Notes: generated by a model from the letters alone, not told the origin. A stretch of 64,000 nucleotides of DNA from an uncultured Jannaschia sp. (GCF_947494025.1 NZ_CANLTQ010000001.1:62001-126000), one strand, 5' to 3'; positions 1 through 11,812 are shown, counted from the first letter of the stretch. Numbers and translations are program-made.

Positions 1-1100
1 AACCCGGGGGGCGGGGCGAGCGCCGCCACGGCCTGCGCGCGCCAGACGACGCCGTCCGGCATCTCGACGGCGGTGTCGATCGTGTGGCCGGGGGCGGAGA
101 ATGCCGCGTAGACCGGCCAGAGCGGGCAGCCCGATCCGTTCCGGGGCAACGGGAACCCGGCGACGACCTTGGACCGAAGCACGGCCCCGGCCGCGTCGCA
201 GATCATCAGGCCGCGCCTCGGATCCCGCGCCCCCATTCGCCGCAGCACAAGCGCGACGTCCCCCTCTGCCGCGGGGAAGAGATCCGCGGGCGACGCCGCC
301 GCGTCGACCATGCCGCGCGGCAGCCGCGCCGCATCGGCGGCATCCCCGGCAAGGATCCCCGCCGCCATCTCCCGCGCGACCGGATCGACGATGCCGGCGA
401 CGAGATCGGGGATCGCACCGGCGCCGTCGTCCTCCAGGCGGTCGAAGCGATGTCCGCTGGCGTCGAGAAAGCGCGAAACGGTCTCCGCCGGCAGGTTCGT
501 CTCCGCCTCCCCCGGCCGCGCGTCGAAGAGATCGCGCACCGTGGCCGCGCCCTTTGCCAACCGTCGGCTGTCCTCGTCGAGATTGGCGTAGAACCGGACC
601 AGCCAGTTCGCGTCGATTTCCGGCGTTTGCGCGAGGATCGACGCGGTGGACCGGACGGCGGCCACCGCGGACATCAGCTCGTGCATCGCGTCGGCCACGG
701 CGGGATCGTGGCTCAGACGATCCCCCAACGCGTCGATTCTGCGGACCTGCGCCGCATGCGCCTCCGCCTCCGCCACGAGAAGCCGCGCCCATCGGGGATG
801 TTGCCGCGCGAGGTCGCCGGCCTGATCCCGCGCGGACGCCGGAAGCCCGCGCAGCGCGGCCACGTTCCGCAGCGCGGCGACGAGGTCCGCGTCCCCCTCC
901 CCGGCCAGCGTTGCGCGGTCGGTGCGAAGCGCGGCAGCGAGCCGGGATAGCAGCGCCCCGCCGATGGCACGGCGGTCGTGCTCGATGAGGTTCAAGTAGC
1001 TCGGCGAGACACCTGCCGCTGCGGCAACTTCTCTCTGTTTCAGACCAAGGGCCATGCGCCGTTCCCGTATCCGCTGCCCGGTCGGCATATCCCGTGTCAC
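1..1100 (-). CDS. ScfR-type short-chain acyl-responsive transcriptional regulator (partial, C-terminus off the window)
   Basis: The N-terminus carries an XRE-type helix-turn-helix with the characteristic stretch SPSYLNLIEH around residues 28-37. The visible C-terminal part has the Cys-Pro-x-Trp-Pro and MPDGVVWRA elements typical of the ScfR/RamB family, which usually controls carboxylate or propionyl-CoA metabolism in response to acyl-CoA. About 366 codons are visible and the gene runs past base 1; the family is usually about 430-480 residues. GTG at 1100 is preferred because AGGGGG lies four bases upstream and the resulting MTRDMPTGQRIRERR start resembles family members; ATG at 1088 is the alternative. 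It diverges from the ABC-transporter/acyl-CoA synthetase block, which is its most likely target (inference). Confidence 0.8.
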   Translation of the reverse strand, partial: MTRDMPTGQRIRERRMALGLKQREVAAAAGVSPSYLNLIEHDRRAIGGALLSRLAAALRTDRATLAGEGDADLVAALRNVAALRGLPASARDQAGDLARQHPRWARLLVAEAEAHAAQVRRIDALGDRLSHDPAVADAMHELMSAVAAVRSTASILAQTPEIDANWLVRFYANLDEDSRRLAKGAATVRDLFDARPGEAETNLPAETVSRFLDASGHRFDRLEDDGAGAIPDLVAGIVDPVAREMAAGILAGDAADAARLPRGMVDAAASPADLFPAAEGDVALVLRRMGARDPRRGLMICDAAGAVLRSKVVAGFPLPRNGSGCPLWPVYAAFSAPGHTIDTAVEMPDGVVWRAQAVAALAPPPG

Positions 1101-1322
1101 GAAACCCCCTGATCTTCCTCGAATGCTGCAGCTGCGCGAGAATAAGTTTACAGATTTTCCCACCGCCCCGTCACGTTATTTACAAGAGAATGGAGCCATG
1201 CCGATAGGTTGTTGTCGGATCATGGCCCCTCGCCGAATACTGACGGCGATCCGTCGACACGACGGACCGGCCGGCGTCCATTGGGAGAGGGCGCGGGCCT
1301 CAAGAACAAAGGGAGGGTCCTC

Positions 1323-2696
1323 ATGACCAGATTGCACTTCACCCGGCGTGGCGTGATGAAGACCGGTGCCGCCACCGGCGCCGGTCTCGCGCTGCCGATC
1401 ATCTTCACCGGCGCCGCATGGGCGCAGGAGCAGGGCTTCACCAACGCGCCGACCGGCGACACGGTGACGCTCGGTTTCAACGTTCCCCAGACCGGCCCCT
1501 ACGCCGACGAGGGCGCCGACGAGCTGCGGGCCTTCGAGCTTGCCGTCGAGCACCTGAACGGCGAGGGCGACGGCGGCATGCTGCAGACCTTCTCCTCGAA
1601 GGCGCTCGACGGCGCCGGCATCATGGGCAAGCGGGTCGAGTTCGTCACCGGCGACACGCAGACCAAGTCCGACGCCGCCCGCGCCGCCGCGCAGTCGATG
1701 ATCCAGAAGGACGGCGCCGTGATGATCTCGGGCGGATCCTCGTCCGGCGTGGCCGTCGCGGTGCAGGGGCTCTGTCAGGATGCCGGCGTGATCTTCATGT
1801 CGGGGCTGACGCATTCCAACGACACGACCGGCAAGGACAAGAAGGCCAACGGCTTCCGCCATTTCTTCAACGCCTACATGTCCGCGGCCGCGATGGCCCC
1901 GGTGCTCGAAAGCCTCTACGGCACCGACCGCAGGGCGTACCACCTGACCGCGGACTACACCTGGGGCTGGACACAGCAGGAATCGATCGCGGCAGCGACC
2001 GAGGCGCTGGGATGGGAGACGGTGGAGAACGTGCTGACGCCGCTCGCGGCCACGGACTTCTCCTCCTATATCGCGCCGGTCCTGAACTCGGGCGCGGACG
2101 TGCTGGTGCTCAATCATTACGGCGGCAACATGGTCAACTCGCTGACCAACGCCGTGCAGTTCGGGCTGAAGCAGGCCCAAGCCAACGGCAAGGACTTCCA
2201 GATCGTCGTGCCGCTCTACTCGGAGCTCATGGCGCGCGGCGCGGGCGAGAGCATCGCCGGCATCCCCGGCTCGCAGAACTGGGACTGGAAACTCGAGAAC
2301 GAGCGCGGCTCGCGCTACATCGGGACGAACGCCTTCGTGCAATCCTTCGGCGAGAAATACGGCTTCCCGCCGAGCCAGGCCGCGCATACCTGCTACGCGC
2401 AGACACTGCTCTACGCCGACGCGGTGACGCGGGCGGGCAGCTTCAATCCCTGCGCGGTCGTCGAGGCGCTCGAGGATTTCGAGTTCGACGGGCTGGGCAA
2501 CGGTCCGACGCTTTACCGGGGCAGCGACCACCAGTGCTTCAAGGACGTGGTCGTCGTGCGCGGCAAGGAGAACCCGGAGAACGAGTTCGACCTCGTGGAG
2601 ATCGTCGAGGTCACGCCGACCGAGGCCGTCACCTACGAGCCGGACCACCCGATGTTCGCCGGCGGCGAGCTCGGCGAGTGCAACCCGGGCGCCTGA
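1323..2696 (+). CDS. Periplasmic substrate-binding protein of a branched-chain-type (HAAT) ABC importer
   Basis: This is a 457-residue Leu/Ile/Val-binding-type (Peripla_BP_6) receptor that would deliver substrate to the permeases encoded just downstream. The start at 1323 is set by GGGAGGG six bases before the ATG; a longer in-frame reading from 1209 has no such site. The N-terminus TRRGVMK followed by a small hydrophobic stretch ending in AWAQ looks like a twin-arginine signal peptide with cleavage near residue 33. Substrates of the superfamily range from branched-chain amino acids to amides and organic acids. Linkage to an acyl-CoA synthetase and an ScfR-type regulator suggests a carboxylate or an amide that yields one (inference). 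Confidence 0.87.
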   Translation: MTRLHFTRRGVMKTGAATGAGLALPIIFTGAAWAQEQGFTNAPTGDTVTLGFNVPQTGPYADEGADELRAFELAVEHLNGEGDGGMLQTFSSKALDGAGIMGKRVEFVTGDTQTKSDAARAAAQSMIQKDGAVMISGGSSSGVAVAVQGLCQDAGVIFMSGLTHSNDTTGKDKKANGFRHFFNAYMSAAAMAPVLESLYGTDRRAYHLTADYTWGWTQQESIAAATEALGWETVENVLTPLAATDFSSYIAPVLNSGADVLVLNHYGGNMVNSLTNAVQFGLKQAQANGKDFQIVVPLYSELMARGAGESIAGIPGSQNWDWKLENERGSRYIGTNAFVQSFGEKYGFPPSQAAHTCYAQTLLYADAVTRAGSFNPCAVVEALEDFEFDGLGNGPTLYRGSDHQCFKDVVVVRGKENPENEFDLVEIVEVTPTEAVTYEPDHPMFAGGELGECNPGA

Positions 2697-2705
2697 CCCG
2701 AGCCC

Positions 2706-2730
2706 GGCCGGCCGCCCGGCGCGGCCGGCC
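2706..2730 (+). promoter_or_regulatory. Strong intercistronic hairpin between the binding-protein and permease genes
   Basis: GGCCGGCCGC at 2706-2715 pairs perfectly with GCGGCCGGCC at 2721-2730 around a 5-base loop. It begins nine bases after the binding-protein stop and has no U-run, so it is more likely an mRNA-stabilising or partial-attenuation stem-loop. Such elements commonly keep binding-protein mRNA more abundant than permease mRNA; that role here is inferred. Confidence 0.6.
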
Positions 2731-2844
2731 CCTCCATCGGATCGATCGGGGGCGGGCTGACCTGCCCGATCGCCCGCCCCGGGCCGGCATCCGCTCCGCC
2801 TGCCTCGGGAACCCGACCGTACCTTTTTCAAGGACACCGGCGAC

Positions 2845-3876
2845 ATGGAAGCCTTCCTCCTCCAGATCCTGAACGGGCTCGACAAGGGGTCGGCCTACGC
2901 GCTCATCGCGCTCGGGCTCACGCTTATCTTCGGCACGCTGGGCGTGGTGAACTTCGCGCATGGCGCGCTCTTCATGCTGGGCGCCTTCGTCGCCGTGACG
3001 CTGAGCCGCCTGCTGCAGCTCAGTCACAAGGCGTCGGAGCCGTCGGGCACGGATTTCCTCGGCAATCCGCGCTACGACGACGTCCTCTACGTGGAGGACA
3101 TCTTCGGTCCGGAGCTCGGGCAGGCGCTCCTGGACTGGGCCGTGCCGGTCTCGATCCTCGTCGCCATCCCGGTCATGCTGCTCATCGGATTCGTGATGGA
3201 GCGTGGCCTCATCAAGCATTTCTACAAGCGCCCCCATGCCGACCAGATCCTGGTGACCTTCGGACTCGCCATCGTGCTGCAGGAGGTTATCAAGTACTTC
3301 TACGGCGCCAACCCGATCCCGACGCCGGCGCCCGACGCGTTCCGCGGCAGCTTCGACTTCGGCGTCCTGCTGGGCTTCGATCCGAACACGATCATCTATC
3401 CGTACTGGCGACTCGTCTATTTCGTCTTCGCCGCGATCATCATCGCCGCCGTCTTCGCCTTTCTGCAATTCACCACCTTCGGCATGGTCGTCCGTGCCGG
3501 CATGGCGGACCGGGAGACGGTGGGCCTTCTGGGCATCGACATCGACCGCCGCTTCACCATCATGTTCGGCATCGCCGCCGCCGTGGCCGGCCTCGCCGGG
3601 GTGATGTACACGCCGATCAATCCACCGAACTACCACATGGGGATGGATTTTCTCGTCCTCAGCTTCGTCGTCGTGGTCGTCGGCGGCATGGGCTCCCTGC
3701 CCGGCGCGGTGCTCGCCGGGTTCCTGCTGGGCATCCTCGAGAGCTTCGCCTCGACGACCTGGGCCACGACCGCCGTGCCCGGCATCAACCAGATCATCAT
3801 CTACCTCGTGGCCATCGTCGTCCTCCTGACCCGCCCGCGGGGCCTGATGGGACGCCGCGGCGTGATGGAGGAGTGA
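2845..3876 (+). CDS. livH: Branched-chain-type ABC transporter permease (LivH family)
   Basis: This 343-residue polytopic inner-membrane protein is the first of two permeases of the importer. The N-terminal stretch [26 protein letters not shown] is split here only by description: it contains the ALGLTLIFG and [13 protein letters not shown] motifs that typify LivH proteins. The C-terminal part has the [17 protein letters not shown] signature, the cytoplasmic loop that contacts the ATPase. The gene lies 148 bases after the binding-protein gene, with an intervening hairpin, and four bases before the second permease gene. Family assignment is secure; the exact substrate is not visible from sequence. 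Confidence 0.9.
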   Translation: MEAFLLQILNGLDKGSAYALIALGLTLIFGTLGVVNFAHGALFMLGAFVAVTLSRLLQLSHKASEPSGTDFLGNPRYDDVLYVEDIFGPELGQALLDWAVPVSILVAIPVMLLIGFVMERGLIKHFYKRPHADQILVTFGLAIVLQEVIKYFYGANPIPTPAPDAFRGSFDFGVLLGFDPNTIIYPYWRLVYFVFAAIIIAAVFAFLQFTTFGMVVRAGMADRETVGLLGIDIDRRFTIMFGIAAAVAGLAGVMYTPINPPNYHMGMDFLVLSFVVVVVGGMGSLPGAVLAGFLLGILESFASTTWATTAVPGINQIIIYLVAIVVLLTRPRGLMGRRGVMEE

Positions 3877-3880
3877 GGCC

Positions 3881-5158
3881 ATGACGGACCGGACCGACTA
3901 TACCCCCGCCGCCGCGACGCCGCCGTCCCGCAGGGCGGCCCGGGACACGATCCTCGGGCTGACGAAGCAGGATTTCAGCCTCCTCCTCGTCGTGATCGCG
4001 CTGGCGATGCTGGCGCCGTTCCTGCTCAACCCGTTCCCGTCGAACTCTGCGATGGCCCAGTTCAACGCAGGCTACCCGGACCTGATGCAGCGCTTCGTGA
4101 TCTTCGGGATCTTCGCGATCGGCTTCAACATCCTGTTCGGGCTGACCGGCTACCTGAGCTTCGGCCACGCCGCCTTTCTTGGCGTGGGCTCCTATTCCTG
4201 CGTCTGGATGTTCAAGCTCCTGGGCTACAACGTCCTGCCCGGCATCCTGCTCTCGATCGTCGTGTCCGGGCTATTCGCGCTGCTGATCGGCTACGTCTCG
4301 CTGCGCCGGTCGGGCATCTACTTCTCGATCCTGACGCTCGCCTTCGCGCAGATGTCCTTCGCACTAGCCTATTCCGTCCTGTCGAACCCGGCCTTCAACC
4401 TGACGAACGGCGAGACCGGCCTGCAGGTTTACACGAGCGACCCGCAATGGCTGCAGGGCGACGGGCCCCGCGCGCCGCACCTCTTCGGGCTGGCGATGCG
4501 CGAAACGGAAACGCTGTCGATCGGGGCGTGGAACTTCCAGTTCAATGCCGGTTACTACCTCTGCGCCGTGATCATGGTGGTCTGCTTCTACCTTTCGGTG
4601 CGTCTGTTCCGGTCGCCTTTCGGGATGATGCTGCGTGCCGTGAAGTCGAACCAGCAGCGGCTGAACTATACCGGCGTCAACGCCCGGCCCTACACGCTGG
4701 CGGCCTTCGTGATCTCCGGCATGTATGCCGGTCTCGCCGGCGGGCTCCTTTCGGCGATGGACCCGCTCGCGGGCGCCGAGCGGATGCAGTGGACCGCGTC
4801 GGGGGAGGTCGTGCTGATGACGATCCTCGGCGGGGCCGGCACGCTGATCGGTCCGGTGCTCGGGGCGGGATTCATCAAGTATTTCGAGAACATCTTCTCC
4901 AAGATAAACGAATCCACGCTGCATGCCTGGTTCTCCTTCCTGCCCGACGGGCTGGAGGACGCGCTGGTGGCCATCGTCTACCCCTTCGTCGGCAAGGGCT
5001 GGCACCTGACGCTCGGCCTGCTCTTCATGCTGGTCGTCATCTTCCTGCCCGGCGGACTCGTGCAGGGTGGAAACAAGATGGCTACGATCTTCCGCCGCGA
5101 CCGCAAGGGCGGCGGGGTCGAGGACGACGCGGCGACGCAGCGTCAGGCGGGGGAGTGA
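3881..5158 (+). CDS. livM: Branched-chain-type ABC transporter permease (LivM family)
   Basis: A 425-residue polytopic membrane protein with the LivM hallmarks: [19 protein letters not shown] near residues 86-105 and the EAA-like loop [15 protein letters not shown] around residues 314-328. It pairs with the LivH-type protein as the transmembrane heterodimer. It has a longer hydrophilic segment between membrane spans (roughly residues 165-200) than minimal LivM proteins. The start follows the livH stop by four bases and the stop lies five bases before the ATPase gene, so all are one transcript. Confidence 0.9.
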   Translation: MTDRTDYTPAAATPPSRRAARDTILGLTKQDFSLLLVVIALAMLAPFLLNPFPSNSAMAQFNAGYPDLMQRFVIFGIFAIGFNILFGLTGYLSFGHAAFLGVGSYSCVWMFKLLGYNVLPGILLSIVVSGLFALLIGYVSLRRSGIYFSILTLAFAQMSFALAYSVLSNPAFNLTNGETGLQVYTSDPQWLQGDGPRAPHLFGLAMRETETLSIGAWNFQFNAGYYLCAVIMVVCFYLSVRLFRSPFGMMLRAVKSNQQRLNYTGVNARPYTLAAFVISGMYAGLAGGLLSAMDPLAGAERMQWTASGEVVLMTILGGAGTLIGPVLGAGFIKYFENIFSKINESTLHAWFSFLPDGLEDALVAIVYPFVGKGWHLTLGLLFMLVVIFLPGGLVQGGNKMATIFRRDRKGGGVEDDAATQRQAGE

Positions 5159-5163
5159 GCGGC

Positions 5164-5922
5164 ATGAACATCCTCGAGGTCAAGAACGTCGGCAAGCGGT
5201 TCGGGGGGCTCCACGCGCTTTCCGACGTGAACCTCTCGGTCGCCAAGGACTCGGTCCACGCGATCATCGGGCCGAACGGCGCGGGCAAGTCAACGCTCCT
5301 GAACTGTCTCGTCGGCAAGCTCATCCCCGACACCGGATCGGTGAGCTTCGACGGCCAATCGGTGCTCGGGCGCAAGCCGCACGAGATCAACCAGATGGGT
5401 ATTTCCCGGGTGTTCCAGACACCCGAGATCTTCGGCGACCTCACGGTGCTCGAGAACATGATGATCCCCTGCCTTGCCAAGCGGGACGGCGCTTTCGCGC
5501 TGAACGGCTACCGCGCGCTGATGCGCGACCGGGAGATCGTGGACAGGGCGGAGCACATGCTCGAGGACATGCACATGATCGAGAAGCGCGGCATGCACGC
5601 GGCCTCGATGTCGCGCGGCGACAAGCGGCGGCTCGAGATCGCGATGTGCCTCGCGCAGGAGCCGCGCCTGCTGCTGCTCGACGAGCCGACGGCGGGCATG
5701 GCCCGTGCCGACACCAACAACACGATCGAGCTCCTCAAGCAGATCAAGGACAGCCGGCCGATCACAATCGCGATCATCGAGCACGACATGCATGTCGTCT
5801 TCTCGCTCGCCGAGCGGATCACGGTGCTGGCGCAGGGCACGCCGCTCGTCGAGGACACGCCCGACAACATCAGGGGCCATCCGAAGGTGCGCGAGGCCTA
5901 TCTCGGCGAGACGGAGCATTAG
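5164..5922 (+). CDS. livG: ABC transporter ATP-binding protein (LivG family)
   Basis: A 252-residue ATPase that energises the importer. Walker A is GPNGAGKST near residues 38-46, and the Walker B segment LLLLDEPTAGM lies near residues 174-184, followed by the switch histidine in IIEHDMHVVFSLAERI. The signature motif reads SMSRGDKRRLEIA instead of the canonical LSGGQ, a relaxed form seen in some LivG-type proteins. The start at 5164 is chosen because MNILEVKNVG aligns with family N-termini, five bases after the livM stop; a longer open frame upstream overlaps livM and is rejected. Confidence 0.9.
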   Translation: MNILEVKNVGKRFGGLHALSDVNLSVAKDSVHAIIGPNGAGKSTLLNCLVGKLIPDTGSVSFDGQSVLGRKPHEINQMGISRVFQTPEIFGDLTVLENMMIPCLAKRDGAFALNGYRALMRDREIVDRAEHMLEDMHMIEKRGMHAASMSRGDKRRLEIAMCLAQEPRLLLLDEPTAGMARADTNNTIELLKQIKDSRPITIAIIEHDMHVVFSLAERITVLAQGTPLVEDTPDNIRGHPKVREAYLGETEH

Positions 5923-5931
5923 GAGGACGCG

Positions 5932-6687
5932 ATGAACGTCAATCCGGCAATCGGCGGCGAAACGCCCCGCGACGCGGCCGCACCGGCCTTCTTCTCGGTC
6001 CGCGACATCCACGCCTATTACGGCGAGAGCTACATCGTGCAGGGGATCAGCTTCGACGTGCGCGAGGGGGAAATCCTCGCGCTGCTCGGGCGGAACGGCG
6101 CGGGCAAGACCTCGACGCTCCGGACCTGCGCCCGGCTCGGCAATCCCGAACTCAAACGGGGCGAAATCTGGCTCGACGGCGACGCGCTGCACCGAATGAG
6201 GGCGCACGAAGCCAGCGCGGCGGGGCTGGGCCTCGTTCCGGAGGACCGGCGGATCATTCCCGGGCTGACGGTGGAGGAGAACCTCAAGCTCGCGCAGATC
6301 GCCCCGCCCGTCGGCTGGTCGATCGAGCGCATCTACGAGCTTTTTCCCCGGCTCGGCGAACGCCGCCGGCAGGAGGGGGTCACGCTGTCGGGCGGCGAAC
6401 AGCAGATGCTTTCGATCGCCCGCGCGCTGGCCCGCGACCTGAAGCTTCTGCTGCTCGACGAACCCTACGAGGGGCTCGCCCCCGTGATCGTCGACGAGAT
6501 CGAACGCACGCTCGCCGAAATTCGTCGCAGCGGGATCACCACGATCCTCGTGGAGCAGAACGCCGTCCGGGCGCTGAAGCTGTCGGACCGCGCCGTGATC
6601 CTCGATACCGGCGGCGTCGTGTTCGACGGCACGGCGAGCGAAGTTCTGGAAAACGCGACGCTCCGCGCGGAATATCTGGCGATCTGA
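5932..6687 (+). CDS. livF: ABC transporter ATP-binding protein (LivF family)
   Basis: A 251-residue second ATPase of the importer. It contains Walker A GRNGAGKTS near residues 53-61, the signature LSGGEQQMLSIARAL around residues 145-159, and the Walker B LLLLDEPYEGLAP just after it. The segment ILVEQNAVRALKL holds a glutamine-asparagine pair typical of LivF proteins in place of the switch histidine. An extended N-terminus of about 20 residues precedes the core. A GGAGG site immediately precedes the ATG (AGGAGGACGCG), giving a clear start. LivG and LivF form a heterodimer. Confidence 0.9.
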   Translation: MNVNPAIGGETPRDAAAPAFFSVRDIHAYYGESYIVQGISFDVREGEILALLGRNGAGKTSTLRTCARLGNPELKRGEIWLDGDALHRMRAHEASAAGLGLVPEDRRIIPGLTVEENLKLAQIAPPVGWSIERIYELFPRLGERRRQEGVTLSGGEQQMLSIARALARDLKLLLLDEPYEGLAPVIVDEIERTLAEIRRSGITTILVEQNAVRALKLSDRAVILDTGGVVFDGTASEVLENATLRAEYLAI

Positions 6688-6772
6688 CCGGCAAGGGACC
6701 GCCGCGCGGCCGGGGCTGGCACAAGGAGCCGGGGATCGATAGCCCCGGAAGCAGGGAATGAGGGAGATTACG

Positions 6773-8722
<1,950 letters not shown>

Positions 8723-8748
8723 GGGGCCGGTCCGGCCTTCGCGTCCGC

Positions 8749-8849
8749 CCGGACGATCGGTGACAGGCCGTCCTCCGCGGGCCCTTCGGCCCGACGCGGT
8801 CGAGTGGTGGCAAAGCTGCGCTGTTCGCGCTACGTCCGGACGATCGGTG
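8749..8849 (+). repeat. Pair of 14-bp direct repeats upstream of accB
   Basis: CCGGACGATCGGTG occurs at 8749-8762 and again at 8836-8849, 87 bases apart, in the 194-base gap between acs and accB. Each copy overlaps a GTCCG/CGGAC inverted repeat, so each could be an operator half or a small hairpin. No protein is known to bind here; a regulatory role for accBC is inference. Confidence 0.45.
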
Positions 8850-8916
8850 CCCCCGGGGCGCTTCCCCTGACGCCTGGGACGGGTTAGGGCCCCGAAAACA
8901 CGCAGCGGAGACGGCA

Positions 8917-9405
8917 ATGACGAAGACCCATGACAGCGACGTCGCCTTCATCAAGGCGCTCGCGGAGCTTCTGCGCGAGAACGACCTGACCGAACTCGAG
9001 GTGTCGCGCGAATACGGCGAGGACGACGCCCTTAACGTCCGGGTCGCCCGTCAGCTCACCGCCGCGCCCGCCCCGGCCCCGCAACCCGTCGCCGTGACGC
9101 ACGCGCCGCAGGCCCCGTCCGCCCCGGCCGCATCCACGAGCACCAACGCACCGCAGGACCCGGCGCAGGATCCGGGCGCGGTGACCTCCCCCATGGTCGG
9201 CACCGCCTATCTTTCGTCCGAGCCGGGCGCGTCGCGCTTCGTCCAGATCGGCGACACGGTGGAGGAAGGACAGACCCTCCTTATCGTGGAGGCGATGAAG
9301 ACGATGAACCAGATCCCGAGCCCGCGAGCCGGTCAGGTGAAGCGTATCCTCGTCGAGGACGGCGCAGCTGTCGAATACGGCGCTCCCCTCGTGATCCTGG
9401 CCTGA
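8917..9405 (+). CDS. accB: Biotin carboxyl carrier protein of acetyl-CoA carboxylase
   Basis: A 162-residue AccB. The N-terminal region (residues 1-45) is followed by a Pro/Ala-rich linker (about residues 49-86) and the C-terminal biotinyl domain, where EAMKTM contains the biotinylated lysine K128. The domain starts with the usual SPMVGTAY segment near residue 91. It carries CO2 between biotin carboxylase and the carboxyltransferase in malonyl-CoA synthesis. The accC gene starts four bases after the stop, the common bacterial accBC operon arrangement; carboxyltransferase subunits are not in the window. Confidence 0.95.
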   Translation: MTKTHDSDVAFIKALAELLRENDLTELEVSREYGEDDALNVRVARQLTAAPAPAPQPVAVTHAPQAPSAPAASTSTNAPQDPAQDPGAVTSPMVGTAYLSSEPGASRFVQIGDTVEEGQTLLIVEAMKTMNQIPSPRAGQVKRILVEDGAAVEYGAPLVILA

Positions 9406-9409
9406 TCCC

Positions 9410-10756
9410 ATGTTCTCCAAGATCCTGATCGCCAACCGGGGCGAGATCGCACTGCGCGTCGTTCGTGCCGCCCGCGAGATGGGGGTGGCGACGGTCGCCG
9501 TCCACTCCACCGCCGATGCCGACGCGATGCATGTCCGAATGGCCGACGAGTCGATCTGCATCGGACCCGCCCCCAGCACGCAATCCTACCTCAACGTCGC
9601 GGCGATCGTGTCGGCCTGCGAGATCACCGGGGCCGAGGCGATCCATCCAGGCTACGGCTTCCTGTCCGAGAACGCCGCATTCGTGCAGGTGCTCGAGGAT
9701 CACGACATCACCTTCATCGGCCCCACGGCGGAGCATATCCGCGTCATGGGCGACAAGATCACCGCCAAGGAGACGATGCGGAAGCTGGGCGTGCCCTGCG
9801 TCCCCGGCTCCGACGGCGGCGTGCCGGACCTGCAGGCCGCCGAGCGCATCGCGACGGAGATCGGCTTTCCGGTCATCATCAAGGCCACGGCCGGCGGCGG
9901 CGGGCGCGGCATGAAGCTCGCGCGCAGCGCGGGTGAGCTCGAGACCGCGTTCCGCACCGCGCGAAGCGAGGCGAAGGCCGCTTTCGGCAACGACGAGGTT
10001 TATCTCGAGAAGTATCTCGACACGCCCCGGCATATCGAGGTGCAGGTCTTCGGCGACGGTCGCGGCCGGGCCGTGCATCTGGGCGAGCGCGACTGCTCCC
10101 TTCAACGGCGGCACCAAAAGGTGCTGGAAGAGGCCCCCGGCCCCACGATCACGCCCGAGCAGCGCGCCGAGATCGGCCGCACCTGCGCCGAGGCGGTGGC
10201 GCGGATCAATTATGCCGGCGCGGGTACGATCGAGTTCCTTTACGAGAACGGCAACTTCTACTTCATCGAGATGAACACGCGCCTGCAGGTGGAGCATCCG
10301 GTGACGGAGGCCGTTTTCGGCGTCGACCTCGTGCGCGAGCAGATCAACGTGGCCGCGGGCCTGCCGATGTCGTTCCACCAGGAGGAGCTTCGCCTCAACG
10401 GTCACGCGATCGAGGTGCGAATCAACGCCGAGAAGCTGCCGCAATTCACGCCCTCCCCCGGCCGGATCACGCAGTATCACGCGCCCGGGGGCCTCGGCGT
10501 GCGGATGGATTCCGCCATCTACGACGGCTACCGCATCCCGCCCTATTACGATTCGCTCATCGGCAAGCTGATCGTGCACGGACGCGACCGCAACGAGGCG
10601 CTGGCCCGCCTGCGCCGCAGCCTGGGGGAGATCATCGTGGACGGCGTCGACACCACGATCCCGCTTTTCGCCGAGCTGGTCCAGGATCCGGACATCATGG
10701 CCGGCAACTACACGATCCACTGGCTCGAGGAATGGCTCGCGCGCAACCTCACCTGA
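9410..10756 (+). CDS. accC: Biotin carboxylase subunit of acetyl-CoA carboxylase
   Basis: A 448-residue AccC, the usual length, that carboxylates biotin on AccB using ATP and bicarbonate. The N-terminal domain begins [16 protein letters not shown]. The ATP-grasp glycine-rich loop [13 protein letters not shown] lies around residues 158-170, and the metal/ATP site [16 protein letters not shown] around residues 284-299. The gene is directly behind accB. A short GGACCG/CGGTCC stem at 10758-10775 follows the stop, without a convincing U-run, so read-through into aat is possible. Confidence 0.96.
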   Translation: MFSKILIANRGEIALRVVRAAREMGVATVAVHSTADADAMHVRMADESICIGPAPSTQSYLNVAAIVSACEITGAEAIHPGYGFLSENAAFVQVLEDHDITFIGPTAEHIRVMGDKITAKETMRKLGVPCVPGSDGGVPDLQAAERIATEIGFPVIIKATAGGGGRGMKLARSAGELETAFRTARSEAKAAFGNDEVYLEKYLDTPRHIEVQVFGDGRGRAVHLGERDCSLQRRHQKVLEEAPGPTITPEQRAEIGRTCAEAVARINYAGAGTIEFLYENGNFYFIEMNTRLQVEHPVTEAVFGVDLVREQINVAAGLPMSFHQEELRLNGHAIEVRINAEKLPQFTPSPGRITQYHAPGGLGVRMDSAIYDGYRIPPYYDSLIGKLIVHGRDRNEALARLRRSLGEIIVDGVDTTIPLFAELVQDPDIMAGNYTIHWLEEWLARNLT

Positions 10757-10829
10757 CGGACCGGCCTTTCGGTCCCCCGCGGGCGCAATGTCGCTTTCAA
10801 GCCGGGGGATCGGTGCCTATCTTCGCGCC

Positions 10830-11474
10830 ATGCCCCGCGACACGCCCGAGATCACGCCCGAGACGCTGCTGATGGCCTATGCCGCGGGCATCTTCCCGAT
10901 GGCCGAGGCGCAAGACGATCCCGAAATCTACTGGGTCGATCCGAAGCGCCGCGGCGTGTTCCCGCTCGACGGGTTCCGCCTGTCGCGCTCGCTCGCCAAG
11001 GTCATCCGCCGGGGCGATTACGAGGTGACGCTCGACCGCGACTTCGCCGGCGTCGTCGATGCCTGCGCGGCGCGGGAGACGACGTGGATCAACGCTCCGA
11101 TCCGGCGTCTTTACGCGGAGCTTTACGCCGACGACTATGCCCATTCGCTGGAAGTCTGGAGCGGCGGCGCGCTGGTGGGCGGCGTCTACGGCGTCACCCT
11201 CGGCACCGCCTTCTTCGGGGAGTCGATGTTCTCGCGCCGGCGCGACATGTCGAAGCTCGCGCTGGCCTTTCTGGTCACGCTGCTGCGCCAGCGCGGCTAC
11301 ACGCTTTTCGACACGCAGTTCCTGACCGACCACCTCGCCAGCCTCGGCGCCGTGGAGATCCCGCGGCAGCATTATCACACCCTTCTCGCCGACGCGTTGC
11401 AGCACCGTGCCCGGCTGACCGGGCCCGTGCCTCAACCGTCCGAAGTCGCGCACCTCAGGAGCCAGACGTCGTAG
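10830..11474 (+). CDS. aat: Leucyl/phenylalanyl-tRNA--protein transferase
   Basis: A 214-residue Aat that attaches Leu or Phe to N-terminal Arg/Lys of proteins, creating N-degrons for ClpS/ClpAP. Recognisable blocks are LLMAYAAGIFPM, YWVDPKRRGVFPLD, VGGVYGVTLGTAFFGESMFSRRRDMSKLA (split across residues 115-145) and LFDTQFLTDHLASLGA. Start 10830 (MPRDTPEIT) gives a family-like N-terminus; 10788 would add 14 residues and is possible, as neither start has a strong ribosome site. The last 43 bases overlap the 3' end of the convergent DUF2155 gene. Confidence 0.93.
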   Translation: MPRDTPEITPETLLMAYAAGIFPMAEAQDDPEIYWVDPKRRGVFPLDGFRLSRSLAKVIRRGDYEVTLDRDFAGVVDACAARETTWINAPIRRLYAELYADDYAHSLEVWSGGALVGGVYGVTLGTAFFGESMFSRRRDMSKLALAFLVTLLRQRGYTLFDTQFLTDHLASLGAVEIPRQHYHTLLADALQHRARLTGPVPQPSEVAHLRSQTS

Positions 11475-11812
11475 CGCGGATGTTCCAGCGCATTGAGCGC
11501 GGGCGAAGAGGCGACCATCCAGCCGGCGAAAAGCTCGGAAACGTCGCGGGCATCGACGACCTTGATGAGGCCGAACGCATCGCCCGATGGGTTGTTCGCC
11601 GGAAAGCGGCATTCCTGAAGCGTCACCTGCAGCGAGCCGTAGGCCATCGTCTGGCCGGAGGACATCTCCACGTCGATCACCTCGCCGGACGTCCGGTCGA
11701 GCGTGCGGAGCACCGCGCCCGGCGCCGTCCGCGTGCGGACCTGCGTTTGCTGCGCGAGCGCGGGGGCGGCCAGCGCGAAACCGAGCAGGCCAGCGAGGAC
11801 CGCGCGGATCAC
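11432..11812 (-). CDS. DUF2155 domain-containing exported protein
   Basis: A 126-residue protein that begins with a hydrophobic export signal (about residues 1-21, ending ALAQ) and continues with the conserved DUF2155 core, including AYGSLQVTLQECRFP and DVWLLRC. The function is unknown; the family is restricted mainly to alphaproteobacteria and the product is probably periplasmic. GTG at 11812 is chosen because GGAG lies six bases upstream and the GTGA overlaps the NDUFA12 stop by four bases, which indicates translational coupling. A longer frame from 11995 would run through the NDUFA12 gene and is rejected. The C-terminus overlaps aat on the opposite strand. Confidence 0.87.
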   Translation of the reverse strand: MIRAVLAGLLGFALAAPALAQQTQVRTRTAPGAVLRTLDRTSGEVIDVEMSSGQTMAYGSLQVTLQECRFPANNPSGDAFGLIKVVDARDVSELFAGWMVASSPALNALEHPRYDVWLLRCATSDG

